NCBI GenBank assembly: GCA_005879255.1
Contig: VBKY01000478.1
Location: 1 to 7,458 of the forward strand
Length of the DNA: 7,458 nt
Source of the DNA: Deltaproteobacteria bacterium
Lineage (GTDB): Bacteria > Desulfobacterota_B > Binatia > UBA9968
Direction of reading: 5' to 3'
The notes under the pieces are model-generated. The model did no database searches and was not told the origin of the DNA. It saw only the letters and a list, made by a program, of their open reading frames with translations. Positions 1-5,069 of the stretch are shown here, piece after piece. A program made the position numbers and the translations under genes. Positions within the stretch are counted from its first letter, which is position 1, and the number at the start of each line of letters is the position of its first letter.

Positions 1-645
1 TTGCACCTTGGCAACCAGCTTTTGTTCTACCTCTTTGATGGTCGACTCTTTCTGGCGGGCGAGTTCCTTTGTCTCCTTAAGCTGGGATTCGAGCGCAGTG
101 ATCTTTGCTTGGTAGCTCTCGGCGAGAACCTCGGCACGCTTAGCGTGACTAGCTGCCTCCTCTTTCGTTTTCCTGTTAGCCAACTCTAACTTGCCTATCT
201 GCTTGACGTTGTCATCTATCTTGGACTGGTAATCGTTTATCTCGTTACCTCGCGTTGCCAGCGTCTCGTCTTTTTTCTTTAGGTCGTTTTGCAAATTTTT
301 TATTTCAGCAGTAAGAGTTTCTTCCATTTTTTGGCGGGAAAAATCTTTTCTCCGGATGGTCTCCTCCATCTCTTTGAGCTTAGCCTCCAACGCAGTAATG
401 TCTGCTTTGAGATTACCGGCGAGGTGCTCGGCTTGCCGGGCCTCCTCTACCATTGCTTCACCTGCCTTCACCGCTGCCTTCAGCTTACCGATCCTGTCCG
501 CAACAAGTTTCTCGAGCCCTTCCATTTCATGGTTTAAACTTAAAGCATTAGTGCTTTTTACTCGAGCCAAGGGCATAGAATTGGTTTTGCCCCACTGTAA
601 GGTGTCCCGTATTTTTAGCTTCAGAGAGTTATAGACTCTGCTCAT
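1..645 (-). CDS. Coiled-coil protein, C-terminus outside the window
   Basis: An uninterrupted minus-strand frame of 215 codons runs off the left edge, so the C-terminus is missing. The start is ATG at 645: GGAGG lies at 650-654, four bases upstream. An in-frame ATG at 669 has no comparable ribosome site. The first 40 residues are basic and mixed (MSRVYNSLKLKIRDTLQWGK). From about residue 42 onward the sequence is almost continuously Lys/Glu/Ala/Leu-rich with heptad spacing, and it has very few Pro or Gly, which is typical of a long coiled coil. Residues 67-101 and 162-200 resemble each other and both contain ITALE (83-87 and 182-186), so a unit of about 100 residues seems to be repeated. No signal peptide or membrane segment is visible. 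A structural, scaffold or chemoreceptor-like role is possible, but no family is recognised. It is transcribed away from the response regulator at 1359 across a 713-bp gap. Confidence 0.85.
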   Translation of the reverse strand, partial: MSRVYNSLKLKIRDTLQWGKTNSMPLARVKSTNALSLNHEMEGLEKLVADRIGKLKAAVKAGEAMVEEARQAEHLAGNLKADITALEAKLKEMEETIRRKDFSRQKMEETLTAEIKNLQNDLKKKDETLATRGNEINDYQSKIDDNVKQIGKLELANRKTKEEAASHAKRAEVLAESYQAKITALESQLKETKELARQKESTIKEVEQKLVAKVQ

Positions 646-840
646 AAGTCCTCCAATGTTCTCTTTCATTACCGGTTCATCGCAGTGGAGACGTAGTCCT
701 ACCTCGATGAACTGAACCTAAAGTCAAAGCTGAGGGGAAGCGAAAAGCAAAAACCGGGAGAAAGCGACCGAGTGTTCCTGCTTTCCACCTACTCACTGTT
801 GTAGACTAGCGCTAGCGAAATGAAGGAACCGGATACCAGA

Positions 841-867
841 TTGACAACTATTGTCAAGATTAGTCAA
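841..867. promoter_or_regulatory. Operator-like array of three TTGACAA half-sites
   Basis: TTGACAA at 841-847 and its exact complement TTGTCAA at 851-857 form a perfect inverted repeat with a 3-base centre. A third, one-mismatch copy (TAGTCAA) lies at 861-867. The three half-sites begin exactly 10 bp apart, so they face the same side of the helix. This is the usual geometry of a site bound by a dimeric repressor or activator plus an extra subunit. It lies between two divergently transcribed genes and overlaps the best -35-like hexamer for the leftward gene. The binding protein is unknown, and a chance palindrome cannot be excluded. Confidence 0.35.
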
Positions 868-1018
868 TAGCGCGGCAACCCAAAGAGACGACCAAAACGA
901 CTTTTGATGTTCCGTATGGACTACCAACTTCCGGGCGCAAGCGAATGACTTCGATCTATCACGGGCCGACAGTCTTTAGTTGATGGCTCGTTACCTAAAT
1001 TGGGAGGAAAGTAGATTA

Positions 1019-1298
1019 TCAGAGGCCGGAATTCTCTTCGCCGCGCAGTCGTCGAGATCTTAGCTCCAGCAAAATCTCCAGGGCGGGCAAGTGGCGGCTC
1101 ATTCCCTCGTGGACGAACTCAGCCACATTTTGGTAGAAGCGGGCAACAACAAACTGCAATTTGTACGCACAAGTAATTCACTTCCAATCGGACTCGAATA
1201 CCCTTTTCGCGGGCGTAATCGCGCGATAAGACTTCTTTATCCCGCCTCTGATGAGACTCACTTGACTGTTGCTGCACTTGCACGCCAATGGGAACGCT
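1019..1298 (-). pseudogene. Possible remnant of a small unknown gene
   Basis: Two minus-strand frames together read like one protein. The upstream frame, open from 1298, includes residues such as DKEVLSRDYAREKGIRVRLE. The downstream frame, open from 1177 to a TGA at 1019-1021, reads ARFYQNVAEFVHEGMSRHLP followed by a Leu/Glu/Arg-rich amphipathic helix ending EENSGL. Each frame is closed where the other becomes protein-like, so joining them needs a frameshift near 1165-1177. No ATG with a ribosome site was found. A 100-codon GTG-initiated frame on the plus strand (1091-1393) shares codon boundaries with the downstream minus frame and reads as its shadow. The family is unrecognised. Either strand could be a chance open frame. 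Confidence 0.25.
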
Positions 1299-1358
1299 TT
1301 AGTTTACTATTCCGGCCGGCACTCCATTTGCGCTATCCCAGGAACACATTAGTGCGCC

Positions 1359-1727
1359 ATGGCAAAGAATATTCTCGTAGTGGAAGACAATGACGACTTG
1401 CGACAGATTTTCATGTCGATCATACGGTTTTCTGGCTACCAAATATCAGAGGCGGGGAGCGGCAGTGAAGCAATCGAAAAAGCGGTGTTTGCTAAACCTA
1501 GTCTTATCCTCTTGGACCTTGGTCTTCCCGATATGAGTGGTATCGATGCGGCCCGTGCGATCAAAAAAAACCGAGTGACAGCCGTTATCCCTATCATTGC
1601 TTGCAGCGCGTATCCTAGCGGGGAAAAGATGGAAGAAGCACTCCGCGCAGGCATTGTCGATTACTTGCAAAAGCCGATTGCCGCCGCTCTCATCAAAGCA
1701 AAGATAGAAGAATTTATTCTGCCGTAG
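1359..1727 (+). CDS. Single-domain response regulator (receiver protein)
   Basis: This 122-residue protein is one CheY-like receiver domain with no output domain. Residues 3-8 form the first strand, followed by the acidic pair E9-D10. The phosphorylatable aspartate is D53 in LLDLGLPDMSG, the conserved hydroxyl residue is S83 (ACSAYP), and the conserved lysine is K105 in DYLQKP. All active-site positions are present, so phosphotransfer from a histidine kinase is expected; no kinase is in the window. An in-frame TAG at 1350-1352 makes ATG 1359 the first usable start, although only a weak, distant GGA lies upstream. It may signal by protein contact, as CheY and Spo0F do. Two unknown small genes follow on the same strand, the first 44 bases away, and may form an operon with it. 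Confidence 0.92.
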   Translation: MAKNILVVEDNDDLRQIFMSIIRFSGYQISEAGSGSEAIEKAVFAKPSLILLDLGLPDMSGIDAARAIKKNRVTAVIPIIACSAYPSGEKMEEALRAGIVDYLQKPIAAALIKAKIEEFILP

Positions 1728-1771
1728 ACACAATAACCAGGAGCAAAATCGAGCGCGATTTAGGACTCACA

Positions 1772-2098
1772 ATGGCAAAGATCTGTTTCATGAAAGAGGG
1801 ATTGACCGGCCGAGCAGATCCGGTAGCCGAAAAGCCTCTCGTCTGGTGTATCGAAAAGCTGGGTCTTCAGACGGCGGATTGGTGGGCCGATCTGGAGACG
1901 AAGTTCACAATTGACAAATGGCTTGAGCTTTCACCGTACTCCAGTCTGCGCTGGGTGATTATTCAGCTAGATGAGGCCGAAGCAAGCGGCAACTGGAAAA
2001 CAGGCTATTATTTCTCCCCGCTCATTAAGATAGCGGATGTTAAAAAACTACTCGCATTAGACCATTTGGGTCCTTGTGCTTTCGCAACCGAAGGATAG
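1772..2098 (+). CDS. Hypothetical protein, 108 residues
   Basis: ATG 1772 is preceded by AGGA at 1762-1765 with a six-base spacer, which supports this start. The product is a small soluble protein rich in Trp and Leu (for example ADWWADLETK and SSLRWVIIQLDEAEASGNW). It has no signal peptide, membrane helix or recognisable catalytic motif. The middle alternates hydrophobic and charged residues, as in a small alpha/beta fold. It lies 44 bases after the receiver gene and 9 bases before the next small gene, so cotranscription is likely. One plausible but unproven job is as a partner or target of the receiver. The family is not recognised. The minus-strand frames across it look like shadows. Confidence 0.7.
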   Translation: MAKICFMKEGLTGRADPVAEKPLVWCIEKLGLQTADWWADLETKFTIDKWLELSPYSSLRWVIIQLDEAEASGNWKTGYYFSPLIKIADVKKLLALDHLGPCAFATEG

Positions 2099-2107
2099 CG
2101 TCGGCCA

Positions 2108-2350
2108 GTGAAGATGATCATTGAGATGTCTCTCGACCAGTACGACCGCTTCTTGGAGAAGTGTGACGCGTCGTCTCGGGAGTACGAAATTCTCAAAAAC
2201 AGCCTCATAGTGAGCCATCCCCAAAACGGCCATTACGAGCGCATAATGGTAATCGCCTGCGAAGTGCCGGAAGCGCAAATGCTTCTCGCTATGGCGAGGC
2301 GGCTCTGTCCCGACGCCGTTTCGGCCATCGAAAAAGCTATCGCCATCTAG
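2108..2350 (+). CDS. Hypothetical protein, 80 residues
   Basis: The frame opens with GTG at 2108; ATG at 2114 is an alternative start two codons later. AAGGA at 2091-2095 overlaps the end of the previous gene and sits rather far upstream, so translation may be coupled to that gene. The product begins MKMIIEMSLDQYDRFLEKCD, continues with a SREYEILKNSL segment and ends in a helical part (EAQMLLAMARRLCPDAVSAI). Composition and length suggest a compact cytosolic alpha/beta protein. No motif identifies a function. Its position as the last gene of the receiver cluster, just before a stem-loop, is the main clue to its role. Confidence 0.7.
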   Translation: MKMIIEMSLDQYDRFLEKCDASSREYEILKNSLIVSHPQNGHYERIMVIACEVPEAQMLLAMARRLCPDAVSAIEKAIAI

Positions 2351-2357
2351 AATTAGA

Positions 2358-2394
2358 CGACAGCGACTAGCGCTGTTGCGAAGCCGCCCTTTTA
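2358..2394 (+). terminator. Possible terminator of the receiver cluster
   Basis: CGACAGCG (2358-2365) pairs with CGCTGTTG (2371-2378), including one G-T pair, around a five-base loop. A short T run (2390-2393) follows about 11 bases after the stem. The stem begins seven bases after the stop of the 80-residue protein, in the gap before convergent minus-strand genes, which suits transcription termination. The T tract is short and not adjacent to the stem, so intrinsic termination is uncertain. Confidence 0.35.
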
Positions 2395-2414
2395 ATGCCA
2401 TCGACAGCAACGCG

Positions 2415-2683
2415 TCAAACTAAGCTGAATGCTTTTTTACTCGTCATGTCCGCAGGCACTAAGAACACGTCATCGAGATTGGACTGAATGATTGTTCTTC
2501 CCGTTTTTAAGCACAGGACGTTGTGCCCCTCGACTGGCTGTAGCTGTGGCGGGTGCGTTTATCAGGGTAAGCGTCGCTGACGCTCCGTTTACTCGGTGGG
2601 CCATCTTCTAGGTTGATGCGAACACGCATGGGATGTTCTCCACCGCATTCCGTACAGGTGACATGAATTTCATAGTGTGACAT
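2415..2683 (-). pseudogene. Frameshifted small CxxC (zinc-ribbon-like) protein
   Basis: ATG 2683 has a strong ribosome site, AAGGAG at 2693-2698 with a nine-base spacer. The first frame reads MSHYEIHVTCTECGGEHPMR and continues acidic and charged to about residue 42 (SVSDAYPDK). It then becomes low-complexity and stops at 2507-2509, giving 58 residues. From about 2558 the +2 frame continues convincingly with THPPQLQPVEGHNVLCLKTG, then a segment containing DDVFLVP, to a TGA at 2415-2417. A single missing base near 2556-2560 would explain this and restore a protein of about 89 residues. C10 and C13 form a CxxC pair, and one further Cys lies after the shift. This suggests a small metal-binding or ribbon-like fold, which is inference. 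It could be a true pseudogene, a sequencing error, or a functional 58-residue short form. Confidence 0.6.
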
Positions 2684-2702
2684 CTCTTCTCTCTCCTTCC
2701 GC

Positions 2703-2786
2703 TTATCGATCAGCGCTCTCTGCTGCCTCGGCTAGCCGCAGTGTAAGGCAGCACAAAAGTAGCAACGTTCTACTTATCGTTTTCAT
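2703..2786 (-). CDS. Small ORF resembling a signal peptide, 27 residues
   Basis: ATG 2786 opens a 27-codon frame starting MKTISR. A hydrophobic run (TLLLLCCLTL) follows, then the small-residue region LAEAAESADR, and TAA is at 2703-2705. This is the layout of an N-terminal secretion signal, but the protein ends where the mature part should begin. AGGTGG lies directly before the ATG and AAGGTGA about a dozen bases away; neither spacing is ideal. The frame neatly fills the gap between the two decayed genes on the same strand. It could be a microprotein, the stump of a truncated secreted protein, or chance. It also contains an eight-base-pair inverted repeat (2721-2728 with 2746-2753) with a CGGCTAGCCG palindrome in its loop. 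Confidence 0.3.
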   Translation of the reverse strand: MKTISRTLLLLCCLTLRLAEAAESADR

Positions 2787-2802
2787 CCACCTGATTATCA
2801 CC

Positions 2803-3125
2803 TTATAGTTTCGCTTTACTTTTGGGAACGGCTTCTTTGTGCAACTCCAGCCGCTTCCCGCCTAGCTCTCTGTTAAGGTTTGTAAGACGCACCAGCTCGG
2901 CCGAAAGCTCAGGGATCCGATCGAGCCTCCCCTCCGCTATCGGTACTCGATGGCGATGTTCTGTCCTTAGCTACGCATAGGTTGGCCGCATGCCCTGCTC
3001 CACTCGGCCGCCGAGATCCTGCACGTTGCGAAGGCCGACGCTCCCTCTTTCGTCGAGAGCATCGCCTTCATCGCGCAGCGGACGTCATTGAGTTCGTCTT
3101 CGATCTCTTGCTGTGTGCGCGCCAT
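2803..3125 (-). pseudogene. Decayed gene for a small helical protein
   Basis: From ATG 3125 the frame reads MARTQQEIEDELNDVRCAMK and on to about residue 30 (STKEGAS). It then degenerates and stops at 2967-2969. The +2 frame from about 3039 continues in protein-like fashion (VGLRNVQDLGGRVEQGMRPT). It hits an internal TAG at 2971-2973, resumes with RIPELSAELVRLTNLNREL and a Lys-rich tail, and ends at TAA 2803-2805. One missing base near 3040 plus one stop mutation would convert a gene of about 107 codons into this. The restored protein would be charged, helical and probably coiled-coil at its C-terminus. The family is unknown. No ribosome site precedes ATG 3125, so the original start may be elsewhere or lost. 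It is divergent from the receiver gene at 3167. Confidence 0.5.
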
Positions 3126-3166
3126 GGGATTAGGCGCTAATTAGATAAATCGACGGGAGAAGGCAA

Positions 3167-3631
3167 GTGAAGTTTTTGAAGTTAACTGTTCGAAGTACTG
3201 GCTTGTTTCGGGAGTTGGCATTTTTGATGCATAAAGCCTTACCCGTGAAGGAGAAGATTCTTTTAATAGAGGACAATATAGATCTGATCGAAATAATGCG
3301 GGTGTATTTGACGCATCGCGGATACCGCGTTTTACACGCGCAAGATGGATTTGAAGCGATCGAGACCGCTGGCTCTGAAATCCCCGATTTGGTCGTTATG
3401 GACGTCATGCTCCAAGACATGGACGGGGTGCAAATCGCCTCGGAACTCCGAAAACACGCGAAAACACGTCACATTCCTATCCTCGCAGTGACGGCTAAAA
3501 CATTTACTGACGAAAGCATGCCGAATGTGTTTAACGATATTCTCGGAAAGCCTGCTAATCTTCATCAGTTTGATGCTAAAATTCAGAAACTTCTCCAGAA
3601 ATTCGGTAGGAAACATCCCTCAAATCAGTAG
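3167..3631 (+). CDS. Single-domain response regulator with N-terminal extension
   Basis: This 154-residue protein is a receiver domain preceded by about 28 extra residues. Counting from GTG 3167, the acidic pair is E35-D36 (LLIEDN), the phospho-acceptor is D79 (VVMDVMLQDMDG), the hydroxyl residue is T109 (LAVTAK) and the lysine is K128 (ILGKPA). All positions needed for phosphorylation are present. T109 to K128 is 19 residues, against 22 in the receiver at 1359, so the beta4-alpha5 loop is shortened. GTG 3167 is chosen because GGAG at 3156-3159 sits seven bases upstream. ATG 3227 would give a 134-residue protein closer to a bare receiver and remains possible. There is no output domain and no neighbouring kinase. 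The start lies 41 bp from the decayed minus-strand gene, so the two may once have shared a divergent promoter. Confidence 0.9.
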   Translation: MKFLKLTVRSTGLFRELAFLMHKALPVKEKILLIEDNIDLIEIMRVYLTHRGYRVLHAQDGFEAIETAGSEIPDLVVMDVMLQDMDGVQIASELRKHAKTRHIPILAVTAKTFTDESMPNVFNDILGKPANLHQFDAKIQKLLQKFGRKHPSNQ

Positions 3632-3663
3632 TCTGATATTGTGGAATTTTTTTGAACTCAACG

Positions 3664-3691
3664 TGCTGCGCCCAGCGAGAATCGAACTCAG
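3664..3691 (-). other. tRNA 3'-end-like fragment
   Basis: On the minus strand this reads as a T-arm and acceptor 3' half. CTGAG-TTCGATT-CTCGC shows a seven-base T-loop with four of five stem pairs, counting one G-T. It is followed by TGGGCGC, a discriminator A and GCA where CCA would be expected. The matching 5' parts (D-arm and anticodon arm at the usual distance) are absent; the closest acceptor match, GCGCACA, leaves only about 58 bases. It is therefore not a functional tRNA. Such 3' fragments often remain where integrative elements recombined into a tRNA gene, so it could be an old attachment site, or chance. Confidence 0.35.
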
Positions 3692-4032
3692 ACTTTACAT
3701 CTTTCCCACACCAAGTATGTGCGCGTGTGGCAATATGTCCCAGGTTTAAACAGTTCGGGCCGATGAGTGTAGCATTCTTGAGAGCGATTAATCCGATTTG
3801 AACAAGATGGCCTATGCGCTCAGATTCGGCTTCTGTCGGTCAAGCTGCTGTCGCAGCGTCAGCGCGGGCGCTAGTAGAGAAAGGCGAGATCTACGAGGAA
3901 AGCGACAGCTATTCGTCGAGTGGGAAGACCAGATTTAGCCTGAGATTGAATTGATCGATGCGTCTATGCAGTCTCCGAATTATGCTGTGGCAGCGAGAGT
4001 TCCAGAGAGCCTGAACGAAGAGATTGGCTTCA
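3692..4032. other. Gap with possible gene remnant
   Basis: No convincing intact gene is seen here. The left end holds CCACAC (3706-3711) and GTGTGG (3725-3730) as a short inverted repeat. ATG 3814 opens a 46-codon plus-strand frame with a protein-like section (ALVEKGEIYEESDSYSSSGK) ending at TGA 3952-3954. A second frame becomes protein-like where the first ends (IELIDASMQSPNYAVAARVP, then ESLNEEIGFITSE from about 3945). It runs into the antisense of the nuclease gene, and upstream it is cut by TAG 3936-3938. This could be a gene broken by a frameshift near 3940, but neither part has a clear ribosome site and no family is recognised. Confidence 0.3.
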
Positions 4033-4950
4033 TTACTTCAGAATGTTGTTCAAAACACTTGCCAGCCGGACGCCGGCTTTGGAAAGTTGCTCGCGCACGA
4101 CCGGCAGCGCGCGATTGTCGTATGCGGCGTCGAGGCGTACGCCGTTCGCGCCGCGATCGTCGATGAATTGCTGCGTGCCGGCGAAATTGTAGACAACTTT
4201 CTTCGCTTGGCTGAAAGATCCCTCCGCCCAATCTGTCACCGTTCCCTTCGACCATTCGTCGGCTTGTGCTTGGGTGATCTGTTTGTTCAGAGATGCGCCT
4301 ACGGCCCTTGGGTCATTGCCAAGGCGCTGCACGATCTGGTTGTCCCAGTAGGAGTGAAGGTTGCCAGACGTCGGGGGATCGCCGAAGAAGACCGGTACTT
4401 CATTTCCGCCGCGATCTTTGTTGTCCGCCGTATGCAGCGGCTGGTGCAGGTCGCCGATCAAATGTAACAGAAACTTTAGCGCGAGTATCTTCTCGGGCTT
4501 GGCGATCGAGGCATCGCGCAGCTCGGCGATGAATTGGTCGATCTTGTCGAGTAGGCAGGCGTTAGCGGGACCGGTGCTCGCGGCTGTGCCCGCCGGCAAT
4601 TTCGGGTGATGGTTACAGGCGGAGGCGATATTGCCGTCAGCGATTTCGATATCGACAAAATGCCAGTTACGGGTTGCATTGTAGCGGATCTTCGTGCTGG
4701 TTCGGTCGGAGTCACGATACTTGTCCGGCCATGTGGTCCGGCTGACAAAATCCGCTGCGGTCAAATTATCTTTGTCGGCGGCGAGCAGCGCATCGACTTT
4801 GCTTTTAACTACCGGCGTGAGGCGCGCGTAGGCAATGACACCGACAATCTCGTGGCCTTCGTCGCCCCAGGCCAACAACGAGGGAGTCGGGGTAATTATA
4901 ATCATTGACAGTAAGGCAAAAAAGCCGCGGCGAAGGAGTGGAGAAATCAT
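4033..4950 (-). CDS. Secreted S1/P1-type zinc nuclease
   Basis: S1/P1 nucleases are three-zinc phosphodiesterases that cut single-stranded nucleic acids and 3'-nucleotides outside the cytoplasm. From ATG 4950 the protein has 305 residues. A signal peptide spans about residues 1-27: MISPLLRRG, a hydrophobic FFALLSMIIIT stretch and a cleavage site after SLLA. Cleavage would expose Trp28 as the mature N-terminus, and that Trp is itself a zinc ligand in this family. The other ligands are visible: H33 (WGDEGH), D76 (TWPD), H97 (NWHFVD), H163, D167 and H173 (HLIGDLHQPLH), and H199 and D203 (LHSYWDNQ). All nine are present, so the enzyme should be active. The frame stays open up to GTG 5067, but that extension translates the inverted repeat at 4990-5057 and would bury the signal peptide. 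GGAG lies just before ATG 4950, with a short spacer. Confidence 0.94.
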   Translation of the reverse strand: MISPLLRRGFFALLSMIIITPTPSLLAWGDEGHEIVGVIAYARLTPVVKSKVDALLAADKDNLTAADFVSRTTWPDKYRDSDRTSTKIRYNATRNWHFVDIEIADGNIASACNHHPKLPAGTAASTGPANACLLDKIDQFIAELRDASIAKPEKILALKFLLHLIGDLHQPLHTADNKDRGGNEVPVFFGDPPTSGNLHSYWDNQIVQRLGNDPRAVGASLNKQITQAQADEWSKGTVTDWAEGSFSQAKKVVYNFAGTQQFIDDRGANGVRLDAAYDNRALPVVREQLSKAGVRLASVLNNILK

Positions 4951-4989
4951 GATCTCCGTAGAAAGATTGCCGGACGCGGGATTGCCACA

Positions 4990-5057
4990 GGATAGGAAAA
5001 GGGGGACAGGCAACTTTTTCAAAAGACGAAAAAGTAGCCTGTTCCCAAAGCCTATCC
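4990..5057. repeat. REP-like imperfect inverted repeat
   Basis: The arms 5002-5020 (GGGGACAGGCAACTTTTTC) and 5028-5046 are 19 bases long, pair with only two mismatches, and enclose a seven-base loop. An outer pair, GGATAGG (4990-4996) with CCTATCC (5051-5057), extends the stem. The GGGACAGG...ACTTTTTC core looks like the palindromic REP elements that many bacteria scatter between genes, often mobilised by Y1-type REP-associated transposases; this is recognised from memory, not searched. It sits between the stop of the molybdenum enzyme (5070) and the nuclease start (4950). There it could slow or end transcription, or protect the upstream mRNA. Confidence 0.7.
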
Positions 5058-5069
5058 CCACAGTCACAC

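Larger units (their letters stand above)
646..1358. other. Long gap between divergent genes
   Basis: This 713-bp stretch separates the coiled-coil gene (minus) from the response regulator (plus). Its left half (646-1018) has frequent stops on both strands and looks non-coding. It carries the phased TTGACAA half-sites at 841-867 and a perfect 10-bp palindrome, CTAGCGCTAG, at 806-815. On the minus strand, TTGACA (857-852) followed after 16 bases by TGG-TATCCG is a weak promoter candidate for the coiled-coil gene. The right half (1019-1298) has protein-like minus-strand frames, listed separately as a possible remnant. No RNA gene was recognised. Confidence 0.5.

Noticed and set aside
806..815. 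Perfect palindrome CTAGCGCTAG
   Set aside because: It is short and has no second full copy or positional context. Part of it (ACTAGCGCT) recurs at 2366-2374, probably by chance.
1091..1393. 100-codon plus-strand frame with GTG start overlapping the receiver start
   Set aside because: It has no good ribosome site and overlaps the receiver gene by 35 bases. It shares codon boundaries with the more protein-like minus-strand frame, so it reads as a shadow.
3664..3740. Complete tRNA gene on the minus strand
   Set aside because: Only a T-arm and acceptor 3' half are visible. No D-arm or anticodon arm fits, and the best acceptor match leaves about 58 bases.
3951..4166. 71-codon plus-strand frame starting at TTG
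   Set aside because: Its second half is antisense to the nuclease and Arg-rich. Only the first part is interesting, and it is reported as a possible remnant.
4024..4467. 147-codon plus-strand frame
   Set aside because: It is fully antisense to the S1/P1 nuclease, whose zinc motifs are unmistakable.
4951..5067. GTG 5067 start giving a 344-residue nuclease
   Set aside because: The extra 39 residues translate the inverted repeat and would place a long segment before an otherwise normal signal peptide.
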